Assembly: GCA_018881555.1 (NCBI GenBank)
Contig: JACAXG010000070.1
Coordinates: 248,001 to 312,000 of the forward strand
DNA length: 64,000 nt
Direction: 5' to 3'
Source of the DNA: Amblyornis subalaris
Lineage: Eukaryota > Chordata > Aves > Passeriformes > Ptilonorhynchidae
Shown here: piece after piece, positions 37,828 to 50,797 of the stretch
Layout: every line of letters begins with the position of its first letter
Numbering within the stretch: the first letter of the stretch is position 1
Notes under the pieces: model-generated
Database searches by the model: none
What the model was told of the DNA's origin: nothing
The model's input: only the letters and a program-made list of their open reading frames with translations
Translations under genes and position numbers: made by a program

Positions 37828-40800
37828 CTGAAATGCAGTGGAGACCTATTGCTATCCACAGCTACCAGATATATTGATTTGGAGAACACCGTCAGCCATC
37901 TTGATTTGGGATCCAGAGATACTCTTTTTTACAAATCAGTTGTGTACAGATTCAAGAGCTCATTTAGAAAAGAAAATATCCATACTGGAACCCATCCAGT
38001 TATCTCCAACTAGGTCCAGTCACGTATCAGCTATAATTTTCATGTGCTGATTACCAAAACAAGTGACAGCTATGTCTATCTTAAATTAGACCTTTACAGT
38101 CAAAAGTTTCTAGTTATATGGTAATTTTAACTTTTAAAATAATAATTATGGACACTAACAGAAATGGTGCAGAATGAAGAGTAATGCTTGAGCTATTTCT
38201 AAACATTAACTTACCTTTCTCAATCAAGCAGAGGTCAACACTCATTATATGCTTGTGCATTTCTAGGATTATCTCCATCTATCACAATTTTCTCTAGATA
38301 TTAGTGAGTCTCAAGAAAAAGAAAAAAGAAGCCAGCATTGTCAAAATCTAGTCTTCAAATTGCTACTCAAAGTGTTTCAGCAGACGGCACTTCTGCTGAG
38401 GACTTGAAGGTATGCACAGACTTTGCTGAGGCACAGAAAATGTCATGGTGAAAGACTGCATTCACCTACACTGGGATCAACTTTCTATTTCTTCACATAT
38501 TGCAGGGCAGGACATGTCAACAGAGGAGACCAAAAGCTTGTCTATTAAGAGCAGTAATGCTATACTAAACATTGCTAGAACACAATGGTAAATAGCACAA
38601 TACATCTCCTTCTCAGCCTGGAAATGAGCCAGACTGGTATTTACCTCCACAAACACCCTCTAAAGTGTTGAAAGTTGTTTTTTTTTTCCTACTCTGAAGC
38701 AAAATACAAGACAAAAGGCAAAACCCCACTGTCTTTTGTTAAAAGAGCAACGCCTGTAACTTATAGAATTACCAACAAAGAAATAAGTCTTTTATTGCTG
38801 ATTTAGCTCACTGCAAACAACTTCCTGTGAATACCATGTCCACTTCGAGCAATCTTAAAGTATTTGAGATGCACAAGTTTACTTTTGGTCATTTCCAATG
38901 CTTACCAACCCAAGACATCTATTGTCTGCTCACAATTTGCTCTCCATTTACATGGGACCTTTCCCACAGAACTGGGCAGAAATGCCCCAATGTGAAAATA
39001 TAAAAATTCTAGTTATTTAGGAGCTGAACCCAAATAAAAATGCTACCAATTTTGCTGAACTACTAATGTAGATAAATGTACATAAATACAAAATAGAAGT
39101 TTAGAAAGCTCCAAGGTTCCTCCTTATACATTAAGATCATTAACCCCGCACATCATGAAATTCATGTGTTCTCTTTTTCAAGTAATAAACAGCTATGGTG
39201 TGCATAACATTAGTAGTTNAAAACACACAAACCAGAGCCTCCCTCCACTTTTGTCTGATGAGAAGCCTTAATGCATAGGAGAGAGAGAAAAATCTTGGAT
39301 TATGCTCTGAAGACTATTACTAGAGCTGCTTTTGTTGCAGCAAGAGCAATCTCAGAAGATGGACTCTATAGAAGACTACAGTCAGATTGCTTGTTCAACT
39401 TCAGCACTTCTGATCAACTGAAACAGAGCGTTTGGGTCCAAGCTGACTGCAGCCCAACAGCTCAGAATCAACACTCCTGATTCATGGTTTCCAAATACTT
39501 TAGCCCAGTAACAGTCAAGAGTTCCACACAACTGCACTTATTTAGACTGTAAGGATGGTAAAATCTACACTAAGCTTGGAAAGTCAAGCTGTCTGAAATA
39601 AGGAAGTGCCTGATCTAATAAATTTTTTACACTTGTGATCGGACCTCTTTATTTAATTTTAAATTATTTTCATAATGCATGCAGTCACGGAACTCCTCTT
39701 TTAAAGGACCCTTAACTTGCTTACTGGATAGAATGAAAGACGTTCAAAACGTGCAATTGGAATTTTACAGAAAACAAAGCTTCTTTCTGCTCTTGACTTT
39801 GTTTTAACCCCAAGGAAAAATCCAAAGAAAAATCAAAGAGAACTAAATTCTACCCATGTTCTCTGCCACCGAATTTTGACATGACTTTTGTAAGTTCCTC
39901 CTCGTATTTGCAGGATGTTCAAAGTTTTTCTTAGGTTCCCACCAGGAGAAGCATTAAATACCCTTGCAGTTTCATAGAGTTAGGGATATGTGTACTTTAA
40001 ATGCTTAAAGCATCAAAAAATTGTATGCCTTCGGAGAGGGAGATTAAGAAAGGACTGCAGTTCCAAGGCTTCTCAAAGTTGATATCCAATATCTGTGGAT
40101 GTTTGACATTTGTGCTTTAGATTCTTATCTGTGTAGAGTGAACAAGAATATCACNACCTCCAACTCACAGAAATGTCAAGATGCTAAATTACTTGTTTTC
40201 TTGAAGCACTAGAGGGCTAATGAGTGCTTTAAAGAAATTCTCTAAAGAAAATAATTATTCTCTATTCAGCTCCATGTGCAAATGTCATCCCTATAATGTT
40301 GCAATCAAAAAGGCATACCTTAGTATTACTTAAAATTGAGGGTGACTACTCATTAGAAATACTAGCAACCATGGTGCATTCAGAACCCCCAGTATCTTCA
40401 CATCAAGACAGGGTATCTGTTTAAAGGAGAAATTTTCAGCAAACAGAGCTTAGCTAGATGATATTTAATGACTTGTGATCTAAATCAGGAGATCAGGCCA
40501 GTAATCTTGCACTTTCCTGTACTCTGATCCTTTTATCATAATTAAAAGACAGTTACAACGCATACACACAGATTGGATTAATTATTACAACACCATAACT
40601 TGTCTTGTCATTTCCTAAATCTTCAGTGCCAGATTCAGTCAACAACCTATGCTTTCTGCACAGGAAAGGAACAAAATCTTACAGGTTCAGTTACTAGAGA
40701 TGCAGTTATTTCAGATAACTTTTCAAGGCCTTATCTGTAGTCATTCAGGCTTAGAGATCTCCGGCATAAGATTACACACACACACCTGTCCCCATAATGG

Positions 40801-41424
40801 AGATTCATCTGCTTAAAATTAAGGATAAAGACATTCCTGCTGAAAACCGTTTTAAACTACTATTATTTTCCCTAATAGTTGAGTGATATTTAATCACTCA
40901 CTTAGTAAGGAATATTTAATGTGATAACAAATAAAAAAAATTATGTAAAGGGATATTTTTCTCCCCAATGTTTGCAAAGTAGCCCAACAGTTTAAATTTT
41001 ACCTTTTAAAAACTCCACTTCATTCAATGTAAAATCCTAACTTATACATCTCTGAAGACAACAGTCATTATACTTTTCGCTTTCCATTTAACTAATACTA
41101 CATGTAAACTCATTCATAGACACCGTTTTCGGGGTTTTTTTTAAAAAGCACAAAGTTATAGTTGTATTGACTAAATCTNCATGAGCAGTTTGCCCTCTGG
41201 TGACTAACTTTGTGAGAACATACAAGTTTTGCAATACATATAAAAGAATGGTATGAATAAACAATGACTGGAATGTTTGCATGCAATAAGAAACATTATT
41301 AAAAAGTTTAAAAGAAATTGTATGCATGAATTGTAATAGCGCAATATGATTTCATTTAAATCAGAGGAGAAACAAACTGGAATGAAGCTAAAGCGTCAAG
41401 ACAATGAAGAGCAGAAATGCAACC

Positions 41425-41468
41425 GCAGAAAAGGCACGTGCAGAAAAGGCACATACAGAAAAGAACTG
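41425..41468. repeat. Tandem repeat of 15-bp units (about three copies)
   Basis: GCAGAAAAGGCACGT (41425-41439) and GCAGAAAAGGCACAT (41440-41454) differ at one base. They are followed by a partial third copy starting ACAGAAAAG. It is a small local duplication. Confidence 0.75.
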
Positions 41469-44400
41469 AAATTCCAGAATTTTGCCTAAGACTTCTGAAG
41501 GCTAAGAAAAAATAAAGGAAGAACAAGTCCCTAACTGCATCCATTCCTCAAAGGTATAAAATGTAAGTCCAAAATCAGTTTGTCCAAAATCAGCAGCAAA
41601 ATACTATCATCTCTCAGTAATTGATGAGGAACAGAAGTGTGAGACAAAAAAACCAACTTGTCTAATATCACAAAGAAATGCTCACTGACTGAGAAAAGGA
41701 AACCAAGTCAGGATCCTAGCTAGCTGTCATTCTTTCATTCTCCATTTCTTTCATATAAAATGGATAAAGAACTGAAAAGTCATCAGTTACATTTCACTCT
41801 ATTATCCAGATCACATTTGTCCCATACACCTGCTTCCCTAACAGCTTAAATAACCTTAGCAAACAGCTGTACTTCCCTTATAGCTAGCTGCTGAGCAAAA
41901 AGGTTTTGACAAGGGAGGTCTTTCTTGGTCTTGCTTTGCTTGTCTATGCAAGGACTGTTGAAATGTTGTCTGAGTTAATCGCCATGACTGTTCACCTAAA
42001 TTCTCACTGTCCTTAGCTAAGACTTGCTGTTAGACAGTAACTACTTCTATTTGGAGATGCTGAAGCATGTAGATGTACAAGTTAATAGTAATGAGAGAGG
42101 AAAGGAAATGCTGGGGCTGGAATGTAAGAAAGAACTGCAAGTAGAGTTAATTTCAGAAATCATTGTTGAGTCTTGCTTGAATTCACCAGGAAGTTCAGTT
42201 AGTCTAAACACCAGTAGAATGCTGGACAATTTCTTCAATGATCACAAATGTTGATCATAAACATACATCATCTCAGTTACCTCAAAATCGTAACTTCCTC
42301 TTGGTCATCTAGCACATAACCTTAGTACTCTAATTAAATAAATGTTGCTTCTAGATTCCTTCCCTTGTAAAATACCTTTTCAAACCAGCTCTTTTACCAT
42401 CCTGTTCTACCTCAGCCTCTTGGGTAGCAGTACAACAGGAAAGAGAAAGGTTAGCTGCTAGTCCTGTACAACTTTGATGTAGCATTAGCAATTAGAACCC
42501 TAGAAAACATGCAGTCAGCTTGACAGATATCTTCGTGCATTCCTAAATACTCCACAGGCAGTAGGGCCTAACATATCTCCAATGGCAAACCACATTTTAT
42601 TTGAAAGACGAAACATGAATCTGCATAATACTTTTTAAAGGAATGAGCTGAATGTTTCTAAAATATGCTCACTGATCTTGCCCTCTCCTCTCAGACAGAA
42701 AGAGTTAAATATCCTCTTTTATTCCCCAAAGGCTGCTGGTCCCACGCAGAGGTGCCATGTTTTATTTAAAACATGCTCTCTCTCAGTAACCACTTGCTCT
42801 AATTGGCAAGGCAAGGCTGGGTCCCCAAAGCACAAAGCTCGTTAGATTCAGTTTGGATTACAAAAACACGACGAAACAAACTGCATCGAAATGTACAAAT
42901 TAACAGCTCAGGAGTGCACGACACGGACATGGAATTAGATTGTAATATGGAACAAACTCCACAGGGAGGCTAAGGAACAAATCACTAGTGTCTCTATAAA
43001 CTACAGAAGGGTTCCAAACGAGCAAATACACAAAACAGAACACACACTTTTCCATAAATCAAGCAAATTGCTAAACTAGAAAAAAAGGAAAAACATTCCT
43101 TCTATCTTATGCACACATTTATAAGACAATGGAGCCATAAGAAAGTTAAATAAATTAACCCGTGGGTTGCACATCCTCAATAAGTAATTCCACTTTCATG
43201 CCGGCAACATGCAAACATGATGGCAATTAAGTCATATTTCTAAATATTTTTTTTACATCAGCAGAGAACCGATACACAAGAGACTAAATTACAGCTGGTG
43301 TTTCAGCGAGTCATTTGGAAAGGTTACGAGTTAGAAGGGGAACAAGATATTAAGAAAACAGAAAGAAACTGGCTTTACCATAAGGAAAAAAACATACTAG
43401 AAAACAGAGCTACGAAAAACTAAAAATAATGCAAGTCTGAGGGAAAAAAAAGGGCTTGAGCTCTTTTCTTTGCTTGTAGTTCAATCTATACAATGGGACT
43501 GGCAATCCCAAGAAAAAGAAAACACATGGAAAATATCAGTGATGTGTAGTCAAGACAGAGGAAAAAATTAAATTAAGACTATTTGGCATTCTTTTCGGGT
43601 AGCCAGTACTAAGAAAAGGTCATATTTTTGCTTGAGTGTAATTTATATTTTTAACAAATGAGCCCCAGTCTACTGCACAAGCAAGACACAATCCAACAGC
43701 CACTAATGTCCTACACAGCAGTTTGCTGATAGGATTGATTGACTGTAAAATGATAATAGTTATTAATTAAAAGGCATTCAATTTTACTAAACTGTGTTGG
43801 TGAAAAGACACTTAATGTCATGGGATAATGCCCTGCTAACTTAACAGTAGCCAAAAAGAAGAAAAGAGAAAAAGAAAAACCTGTCCTACCTCAATACACA
43901 ACATTTGAGTGACAGCTGTGAAAGAAATTAGCTTTCTTCCACTAACAATTGCACAGAAACTTCATAGGTCTGTCCTCCATCAGTGCTTGCCCCTTCCCAA
44001 TATTTTATATGGGGGAAGATAAAGGAGGATGAAAAAGAACAAAATAATTGAACACACCAAACCAGCAGCTGAGCCATTGGCCTTGCTGACACCCTTCACT
44101 GCACTGCTGTGCACACAATGCTTTCACACAGCCAGGTCCCAGGAAGATGAGGGTTATGCCTTCTACACAGCACCTTTAACACCTTTTTATATAATGCATA
44201 GCCGAATTATATCAGTACTGATGCAAAGCACAGTACTCCGCAGCTTCCATGCCATGACAATGTAGACATGGACCCCTCAAGTAATATTTTACTAACTTCA
44301 CTCAACATGTGATCTGTACTTAACTCCAGCAAGGCTAGAAAGCTTCAGGTATCCCTCTCTCCCCAATTTCCAATTCTCCTGTATATACTGAGACCTAGGA

Positions 44401-46451
44401 AGGTGTAGTATAAATATGCTGGATGATTTGGTTGATGCTTACTTTTAACAAAAGTAAAATGATTAGTCCTAAGCTTAGATCATACAATTGTATTTGAATA
44501 AATTAATTTTCTATTAATTTGTATTTCCCCTCCAAAGCTTTAAGACAGGGTAGGGTAAAAGGAGTAAACTAAAAACCTATAAATCCACTCCTAACCCTTC
44601 CCAAAATACTGCCCTGTTCTAACAATCCAAAAAAAGCTATTACTCAGATTTTTACATTTCTTTAAAGCCAAAGAATAATGCATACTAACAGAGTAAAAAG
44701 AATTATTGGGGTCAGCAGTGCAAATCAAGCTTATAAATAAATGAAGCTCAAGTGAAGTAGTTTATCCAATTTTTTTCTTAATTCCATTTCATGGTGACTC
44801 TCTTTTTCAAGCTTAGCATACATCTCATGTTTCAAGTTTACCAATTATACTACAAAATCTTTTTCCTACCAGAGTAAAAGAAATTGAATGTATGCCAAAC
44901 AGTATCTATGGTTATATCTGAAATGTTAAGAGTTCTCTACTAGTTCGTGCTCTAGAAATTAGAAGCATTTTTGTTGCCACTGTAACAGCTATACAATTTT
45001 CCAAAGAAATACTTAGCTGCAAGCCTAACTGTGTAATAGAAGTTAAAGACGAAGCTTTGCTACTTTCAAGCTTTAGCCAGCGAGCGCCGTTTTTTGTAGC
45101 AGTCCATGTACTTCAAAATACAAAGACANACGTGAATACAGCAGCAAATTCTAGCCTAATGAAGCAACATATTGAGGCACTGGTTTCTATTAGGAGCCAA
45201 CGAAGGGAATACCAGACTGAAAAAAGAAACGTCTTGTGTAGTGGTAAAGAAAACTAGTTCTTAGTGATGTTTTGGAACTTCTGAAAGCACTTCTTGCTGC
45301 TTTTCTAACAAAGTACTAAAACTTGTGGATTCACATTGGAAATTACAAGCATATGAAAAATACAAACATAACAGATTTTTAATCATTCTTTTAGGACTGA
45401 AAGTTTTATGAACACAAGGGCTTAATAAAGCGTAATTTATTATTTATCATACAATAAAATACAGGAAAGGCGGCAAAATTTGAACTAGCAACATGCAATA
45501 TGCACCTGCTAAAGGCTTCCAGTAAGCAAGCTGAAAGCTTGACTAAGGATCAAATTAGCAGATAATTAACAGCAAAATCTATTTAGGCAGGAATGCTGAT
45601 TTTTGCCAGCTCATGCTTACAATAGGAGTTATTACTGCCAGACGTGGCAGCAGTAACAGACAAGCTCTAAAGAGCTCCCAAGTTTTATAAAAACTGAGAG
45701 AAAAGGAAATTGTATTATTCAATAACTGAGCCACAAAAAACTCCCAATTTTATAAGCTCCAAAAACTGCGTGGAATTTAAGCATGACAAAATAAAGATCT
45801 GCTCAACAAAGCAGGAATGTTAAGATATATAAAAATATGAAGTAACTCTATAGTCGGACATCTGAGTTCAAGCAACAGGTGAATAATCTGACACTTCTAG
45901 ACTCACATGATATATAGTACATATTAATGTCTATTTTTCTTTTTCAGCCCCTATTAGATCTTTTCAATTCAGGAAAATAAAAGATATTACCCAAGCTACA
46001 AAATTTCATAATAACTTGCATAGAGTTAAGCATATGTATTGAAAATACATAGGCGGTTGCAGCAATACTGATATTCTGCTAGTATAATGGAAATTAAAAA
46101 TCTGTAATTTTTTACTCATCAAGAATCCAGTATGTAAAAAATGTTCTATTTCAATCTCAAAATAAAACTGAACTAAGAGCTGAGACCCCTAAACCTCAGA
46201 AAATTCTTGGGTTATATGGTTGAATTATCTTCTCAATTTCAGTGACGCCGATCTAGTGCTTCACACAACATGAATACAAATATTGCACAGTTGGATTAAG
46301 AAGATATGGACACCCACCTCTAGGAGTTTCAATTACACGTTCAGACAGAATGCCTATGATTTTGATTCACAAACCCATGAATAATCATATTTTATCTTCT
46401 TCCAGTTTTATAATTGCATCTCTCCACCAAACTATCCAGTGCTGCACTTAC

Positions 46452-46512
46452 CTTCAGCTTCAAACACAACTGAACAAGCTGAAATCCACTTCCTGTACCT
46501 CTCTTTCCAATG
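46452..46512 (-). other. Possible cryptic exon (61 nt) in ZFAND3 intron 2
   Basis: On the minus strand an acceptor reading GTTATGTTCCTCTCAG precedes 61 nt ending GCTGAAG, followed by a consensus donor GTAAGTG. If joined after ZFAND3 exon 2 (exit phase 1), the frame reads 17 codons and then a TGA. It would therefore be a frame-ending 'poison' exon rather than a normal coding one. Chance splice-site pairs are expected in introns of this size, so this is only a candidate. Confidence 0.15.
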
Positions 46513-47911
46513 CTGAGAGGAACATAACACAAATTAAGCCTTCTAGGCTCACAATCAAATGGATTAAAGACAGACTGCATTTTCTGGGGGTAATGTAAGT
46601 AAAAAGTGTAGTTTTACCATTTTCTCTATTTAAATATTTGTTCTTACTCTGTAATAGTTTGTTCTGTGACTGTTACCAGAGGTTCCAATTAAAATTAAAT
46701 TCTTTAGGTACTAGGTGTTGTTTCCATGAATGCAGAATTCCTGTCTGAAAGATCCTACTTTATAAAGTGGCATTTCAAAAAGTATTCAAACAATGTCCCT
46801 AACCTGAAGTTGATATTACAATTTCCATAAACCTAATGGGAGCAAAGATAGGTTAATAAAGAGTACTTTTGAAAATTTTCACTCATCACTGTCCTGTATT
46901 TTAATCATTCCGAATTCACAGTTTACCATATTGAAAAAACAAAGGTTGCAGTATTAGTGAAAGATGTGGTGCCACTAAGGGAGATAGTGCGGCCATAGTA
47001 TGCATTTTTTTACTTACCAGCCTATATTCTGACACACGCACACAAAAAAAAATCCCAAACCCACACCACTTTATTGCATTTGTATTCTGGATGCATTGGA
47101 AGTCTGAAGCAATTATGTCTTAACCATCTAAAGAGCATATTTATTTGAAGCACTTTAATATGTAGGATTACACTTGTTCTGTATCTGGAGACTTTGAGGC
47201 ATTGATAGCACATGGTCAGCACCAAATTGGAGACAGAATGTTGTAAAGTACTTTGCAGGAGTACAATTAACTTGAAATTATTTCAGAGAAGCTCTTGAAC
47301 ATTTCAGTCTGTTGCTTCTGCAGGGCTTAAGTAAAACAAGTCAGGTATTCCTCCTTGAAACAGGAAGATGGTGTGAAGAGGAGGCAAAGACAGCTGAAGA
47401 GGGTAGCTAACTTCAAGCTCTTCTCTAGTATTTATCAACCCTTATGTGCAAGCTAAGAACTAGTCTGTGGCAAATGAAAAGCAATTTTGTGGTTGTACAG
47501 AAGAGCTTAGTGAACTTTCTGGACCTAGGTCAAAACACTGGGCACTTCTAGGCAAAGGGTTGCATATATCTGTGGAGTATCCAGCTCATTCTTGCCACAG
47601 GAAACTGAACAACTTAATCTGTGTAGTAACTTGTGCGCAATACTCCCATGTTTAATAGAAGACAAAGTACAAAAGATAGCCAAAACAAGGAATGCCAGTC
47701 TCCCTGCTATACAATCTGGGTGCTTTTGCTGTTTGTTTCATCTTTGGACAAATGTGAGTGAAAATTCAGTGAATTCATTTTGATAATAAATTTAGAAATC
47801 AGAAGCATTTGGTCAAACAATAAGGCAAACTGACATTACACTTTACTCAAATTCTGTGCTAATTTATATCATGGATATCAAACTAGGACCATTTTTTCCC
47901 CAAGGGATAGG

Positions 47912-48357
47912 TGTCATGGTCTAGCAATGGTATTTCCGAATTTAGTATTCCACTGAAACTCCAAGCCACAATCTGCTTGCTCACTTCCCCCGCTCCTCTG
48001 CAGCGGGCTGGAGAGGAGAATTGGAGGCACAAAAAGTAAAGATCATGGGTTGAGATAAGAACAATTTACTGGAAACAGCAATGAGATAAGAAAAGGAACA
48101 GTAACAGCAATAATATTAATAACAAAAGTGTAGAAGAGAGAGGTGAGTGGTTCACGTGCAACATGCTCAGAACCGGCATTACCTGACCACTCCCTCCACC
48201 AGGTTTTCTTCAAGGACAACCCTTCACCCTGGAAAAGTGTCCCTTACCCCAACCCCCAGCAATGACATGAGGTGATAAAGAACATAACTTCTGTGTCCTA
48301 GCCATGTCCCCTCCTGGCTACTGCAAAAATTAACCCTGTCCTGGTGGACCCAGAACA
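47912..48357 (-). mobile_element. Degraded ERV LTR, probably ERVL-like (about 446 bp)
   Basis: The + strand runs from TGTCATGGTCTAGC to GGACCCAGAACA. Read on the minus strand it includes a CAACCCATGATCTTTACTTTT segment, an AATTCTCCTCTCCAGCCCGC segment, GTGAGCAAGCAG and a CTAGACCATGACA terminus. I recognise this layout from a widespread avian LTR whose copies end in ACCATGACA. The 5-bp flanks ATAGG and GTGGG agree at only three positions, so any target duplication has decayed. Together with the diverged ends, this points to an older insertion than the two LTRs at 4189 and 26745. There is no internal coding region. It is in the same orientation as ZFAND3. The exact boundaries and family name are uncertain. 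Confidence 0.65.
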
Positions 48358-49620
48358 GTGGGAAAGACAGGAAATGCAGAAGCAAAGACGACTTCGTGAT
48401 CATTTATTTACAAACCTGTACATAGTTCGGAAAGTCTGACAAACCTGCTAATTTAGGAAGGTTCCACACATAAATCATACTGCACTGTAAACACAACAAT
48501 GCTTTCAGCCCTTGCTGACTTGTTGCCCTTCTCCCCTGATATATATAAAAAAACAATGCTTACACAAATGTAAGGGTCTTTCCTGCTGCATCTCAAATTA
48601 ATTTTTTCAAAAATAGAAAGACTGGATTCTATGCCTTGCCTTCCCTCTGGAAAAAAAACCAACAAAAAAAGTAATTTAAAAAGTTACTAACCTTTTTCGT
48701 TGTGTGGATTTCTTTTTTCTGAAATAAAAGAAAAAGGAAATGATGGTCAAGATAAATCATATTTTGCAATTCTCCCTCTGCTTCAATACATTTGAATAAA
48801 TAGCCTGCCATATTAAAAGAGAAAAAAGAGGAACTTTTTTTCACATCCTTTCTCTGGAGTGCCTGCAACAGTGAAAAACATCTTTCAACACCTTACTTGC
48901 TATCTGTGGTGGTTAAATTTACAGAAACAAGAGTATACATCTTTCTATATCAACACGTAGCTGGAATCTCAGTATAAAAATATGCTAAAAATATTTCAGT
49001 AACATCAGGAAAATAAAATAGAAAAATACTTTTATGCTGGAATGATGACACTGAGAGGTTTCGAGTTATGACTCCAACAGAACTGGTTATTTCAATACTA
49101 CTTGTAGAAGGAACCATAGTTGAGATCTAAATAACACAGAGTAAATCTGTCTTTTTTTAGAATACCTTGTTTTATTCCAACTAGTAAAGTTAGTTAAGTT
49201 AGTAAAACTCTTCCAAAGACTTATTTCATTAAAATAAACAGGCTCTAAGGGACATCTTGAAAATTTAAAACCATAAGCTCTCCCATCCCTCCCACCAATC
49301 ACACAAGGTATCATCTTACAATTTTACAACAGAGAAAAATTAACTTTATTACATTTTAGAAGAATTGCAAAATAGAAGCCAAAAAAACTTTTCTTCTTGT
49401 TAAAAAGAAATAAAATTACTAACAAACAAAAAAAAATCCAAACCAGTAAAACAAAAATAAAAGATGCTCTGCCTCATGCCTGGTTTGCTGGCTGTNAAGT
49501 GCTGGGTACTCTGCTAAACTCGGCATATGAGGGATGGGCCGTTTTGATGTCTCAAGAGCCAGAATGCCCACATTGCTGAGGTACACAAACACAAGTTGTT
49601 TACAGCGCTAATATGAACAT
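48358..49620 (-). other. ZFAND3: Intron 2 between the ERVL-like LTR and a CR1
   Basis: This is AT-rich DNA holding the possible microexon at 48692-48718 and A-rich runs near 49400-49460. No other repeat or gene was recognised. Confidence 0.5.
48692..48718 (-). other. Possible frame-keeping microexon (27 nt) in ZFAND3 intron 2
   Basis: On the minus strand a pyrimidine-rich acceptor (TTTCCTTTTTCTTTTATTTCAG at 48719-48740, given here for its composition) precedes 27 nt ending GAAAAAG, then GTTAGT, a moderate donor. Inserted after exon 2 it would keep the ZFAND3 frame and add EKRNPHNEK to the protein. It lies 2.1 kb downstream of exon 2. The donor is not strong, and no known isoform supports it in my memory. 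Confidence 0.15.
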
Positions 49621-49838
49621 AACAGAATCACAAAATGAACTAGGTTGGAAAAGAACTTTGAGACCATCAAGTCCAACCTATGACCTACCATCTCCTCATC
49701 AACTAAACCATGGCACTGAGTGCCACATCCAGTCTTTTTTTAAGCACGTCCAGGGACGGTGACTCTACCACCTCCCTGGGCAGATGATTCCTGTGCCCAA
49801 TCTTCCAGTGAAGAATTTTTTTCTGATGTCTAAACAGT
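49621..49838 (-). mobile_element. CR1 LINE, 5'-truncated 3' end
   Basis: The + strand shows the reversed CR1 tail: AGAATCACAAAATGAACTAG, GTTGGAAAAGAACTTTGAGA, CCATCAAGTCCAACC, GGCACTGAGTGCCACATCCA, AAGCACGTCCAGGGACGGTG, ACTCTACCACCTCCCTGGGC and a decayed CTTCCAGTGAAGAATTTTTT. The element therefore reads 5' to 3' on the minus strand, the same direction as ZFAND3. Its 3' end is at 49621 and its truncated 5' end is near 49838, about 960 bp downstream of exon 2 on the transcript. Confidence 0.9.
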
Positions 49839-50797
49839 GCTACTGAGTCAAATCGAAGACCTAACTTGGCTGTGACTGTGGTCAGTAGGGAAAGACTACA
49901 AGAAATGACTCACACTTTCTTCAATATACCCCTTCCAGTGGCCCATGGCTTTGAAAAACAGCCAGAGAAATACATTTTGCTGAACAACCTTTTGACAATT
50001 TTTATTTCCCATGTGTTTCTTTAATGAAGTAATGCTGAACCAAAGATCTGAAATCTAAAAGTCAAAATTCATTTTTTATTAAAAAATGCTGAAAAAGCTT
50101 TAAAGTTCAAAAAAAAATGCTGAACCTTTTAAAATTTTTTCTGTTCCCCCAAGACAATTAAAAATCATGAGCTATGACAGGACCTTAATTACAATTAAAA
50201 GTAAGTTTACAATACTAAATAATACCAAAAAATTAATTCAGAAAGGCAAAGCTAGAAACTGCTAACAGGAAAAGGTCAATAACTATTCCTAAGATTTTAC
50301 AAAATAGCAATGATCTAACAATAGGAAAATAATATTCAGTAATTAGAATAGCCTGCTGATGAGTTACTGATGATTTAATATTCAAGGGCTGCAAGTTAAA
50401 GGAAATGGAATGAGGTGTTCTATACCACTTTTTCCTTTTAATTTTTTTACCCATTCTATGTATCAGATGTTATTACAAAATAAATCCTACAAAACTCCAA
50501 ATTACAATTCAGACTGATGCATTGTGAAAGCCACATCATCCGTATAGGAGCTGTGCTGGCAGCGGAGCTCTGTAGTTCAAGGATGTACCTAAATTCCCTA
50601 AACTTCAAGGACAAGGTTTGATGGGGACATTTACACAAGAGATTCTTGACTAGCAAATAAATGAAGCACCAAAGTGAGAAAAATCTGATTCCATATACAC
50701 ACTGAAGAAAGAAGAAACCCATGCACAAACCCTAAAGGACATACCAACAATGTGGTTTCGATAATCTAACGAAAACAAAACCTTTTACTGCACTTAC
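49839..50797 (-). other. ZFAND3: Start of ZFAND3 intron 2
   Basis: This is the sequence immediately downstream of exon 2 on the transcript. It begins with the donor GTAAGTGCAG (+ strand 50788-50797) and is AT-rich with no recognisable repeat. The 73- and 90-codon minus-strand frames here are in intron and have no known counterpart. Confidence 0.7.

Larger units (their letters stand above)
28199..47911 (-). other. ZFAND3: ZFAND3 intron 2, long central segment
   Basis: These 19.7 kb are mostly unique AT-rich DNA. They contain a 25-bp near-perfect palindrome at 33955-33979, an A-rich tract at 37777-37827 and a 15-bp tandem repeat at 41425-41468. On the minus strand there are possible cryptic exons at 28766-28818 and 46452-46512. 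No ZFAND3 exon 3, no RNA gene and no clear transposon were recognised. Confidence 0.55.
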
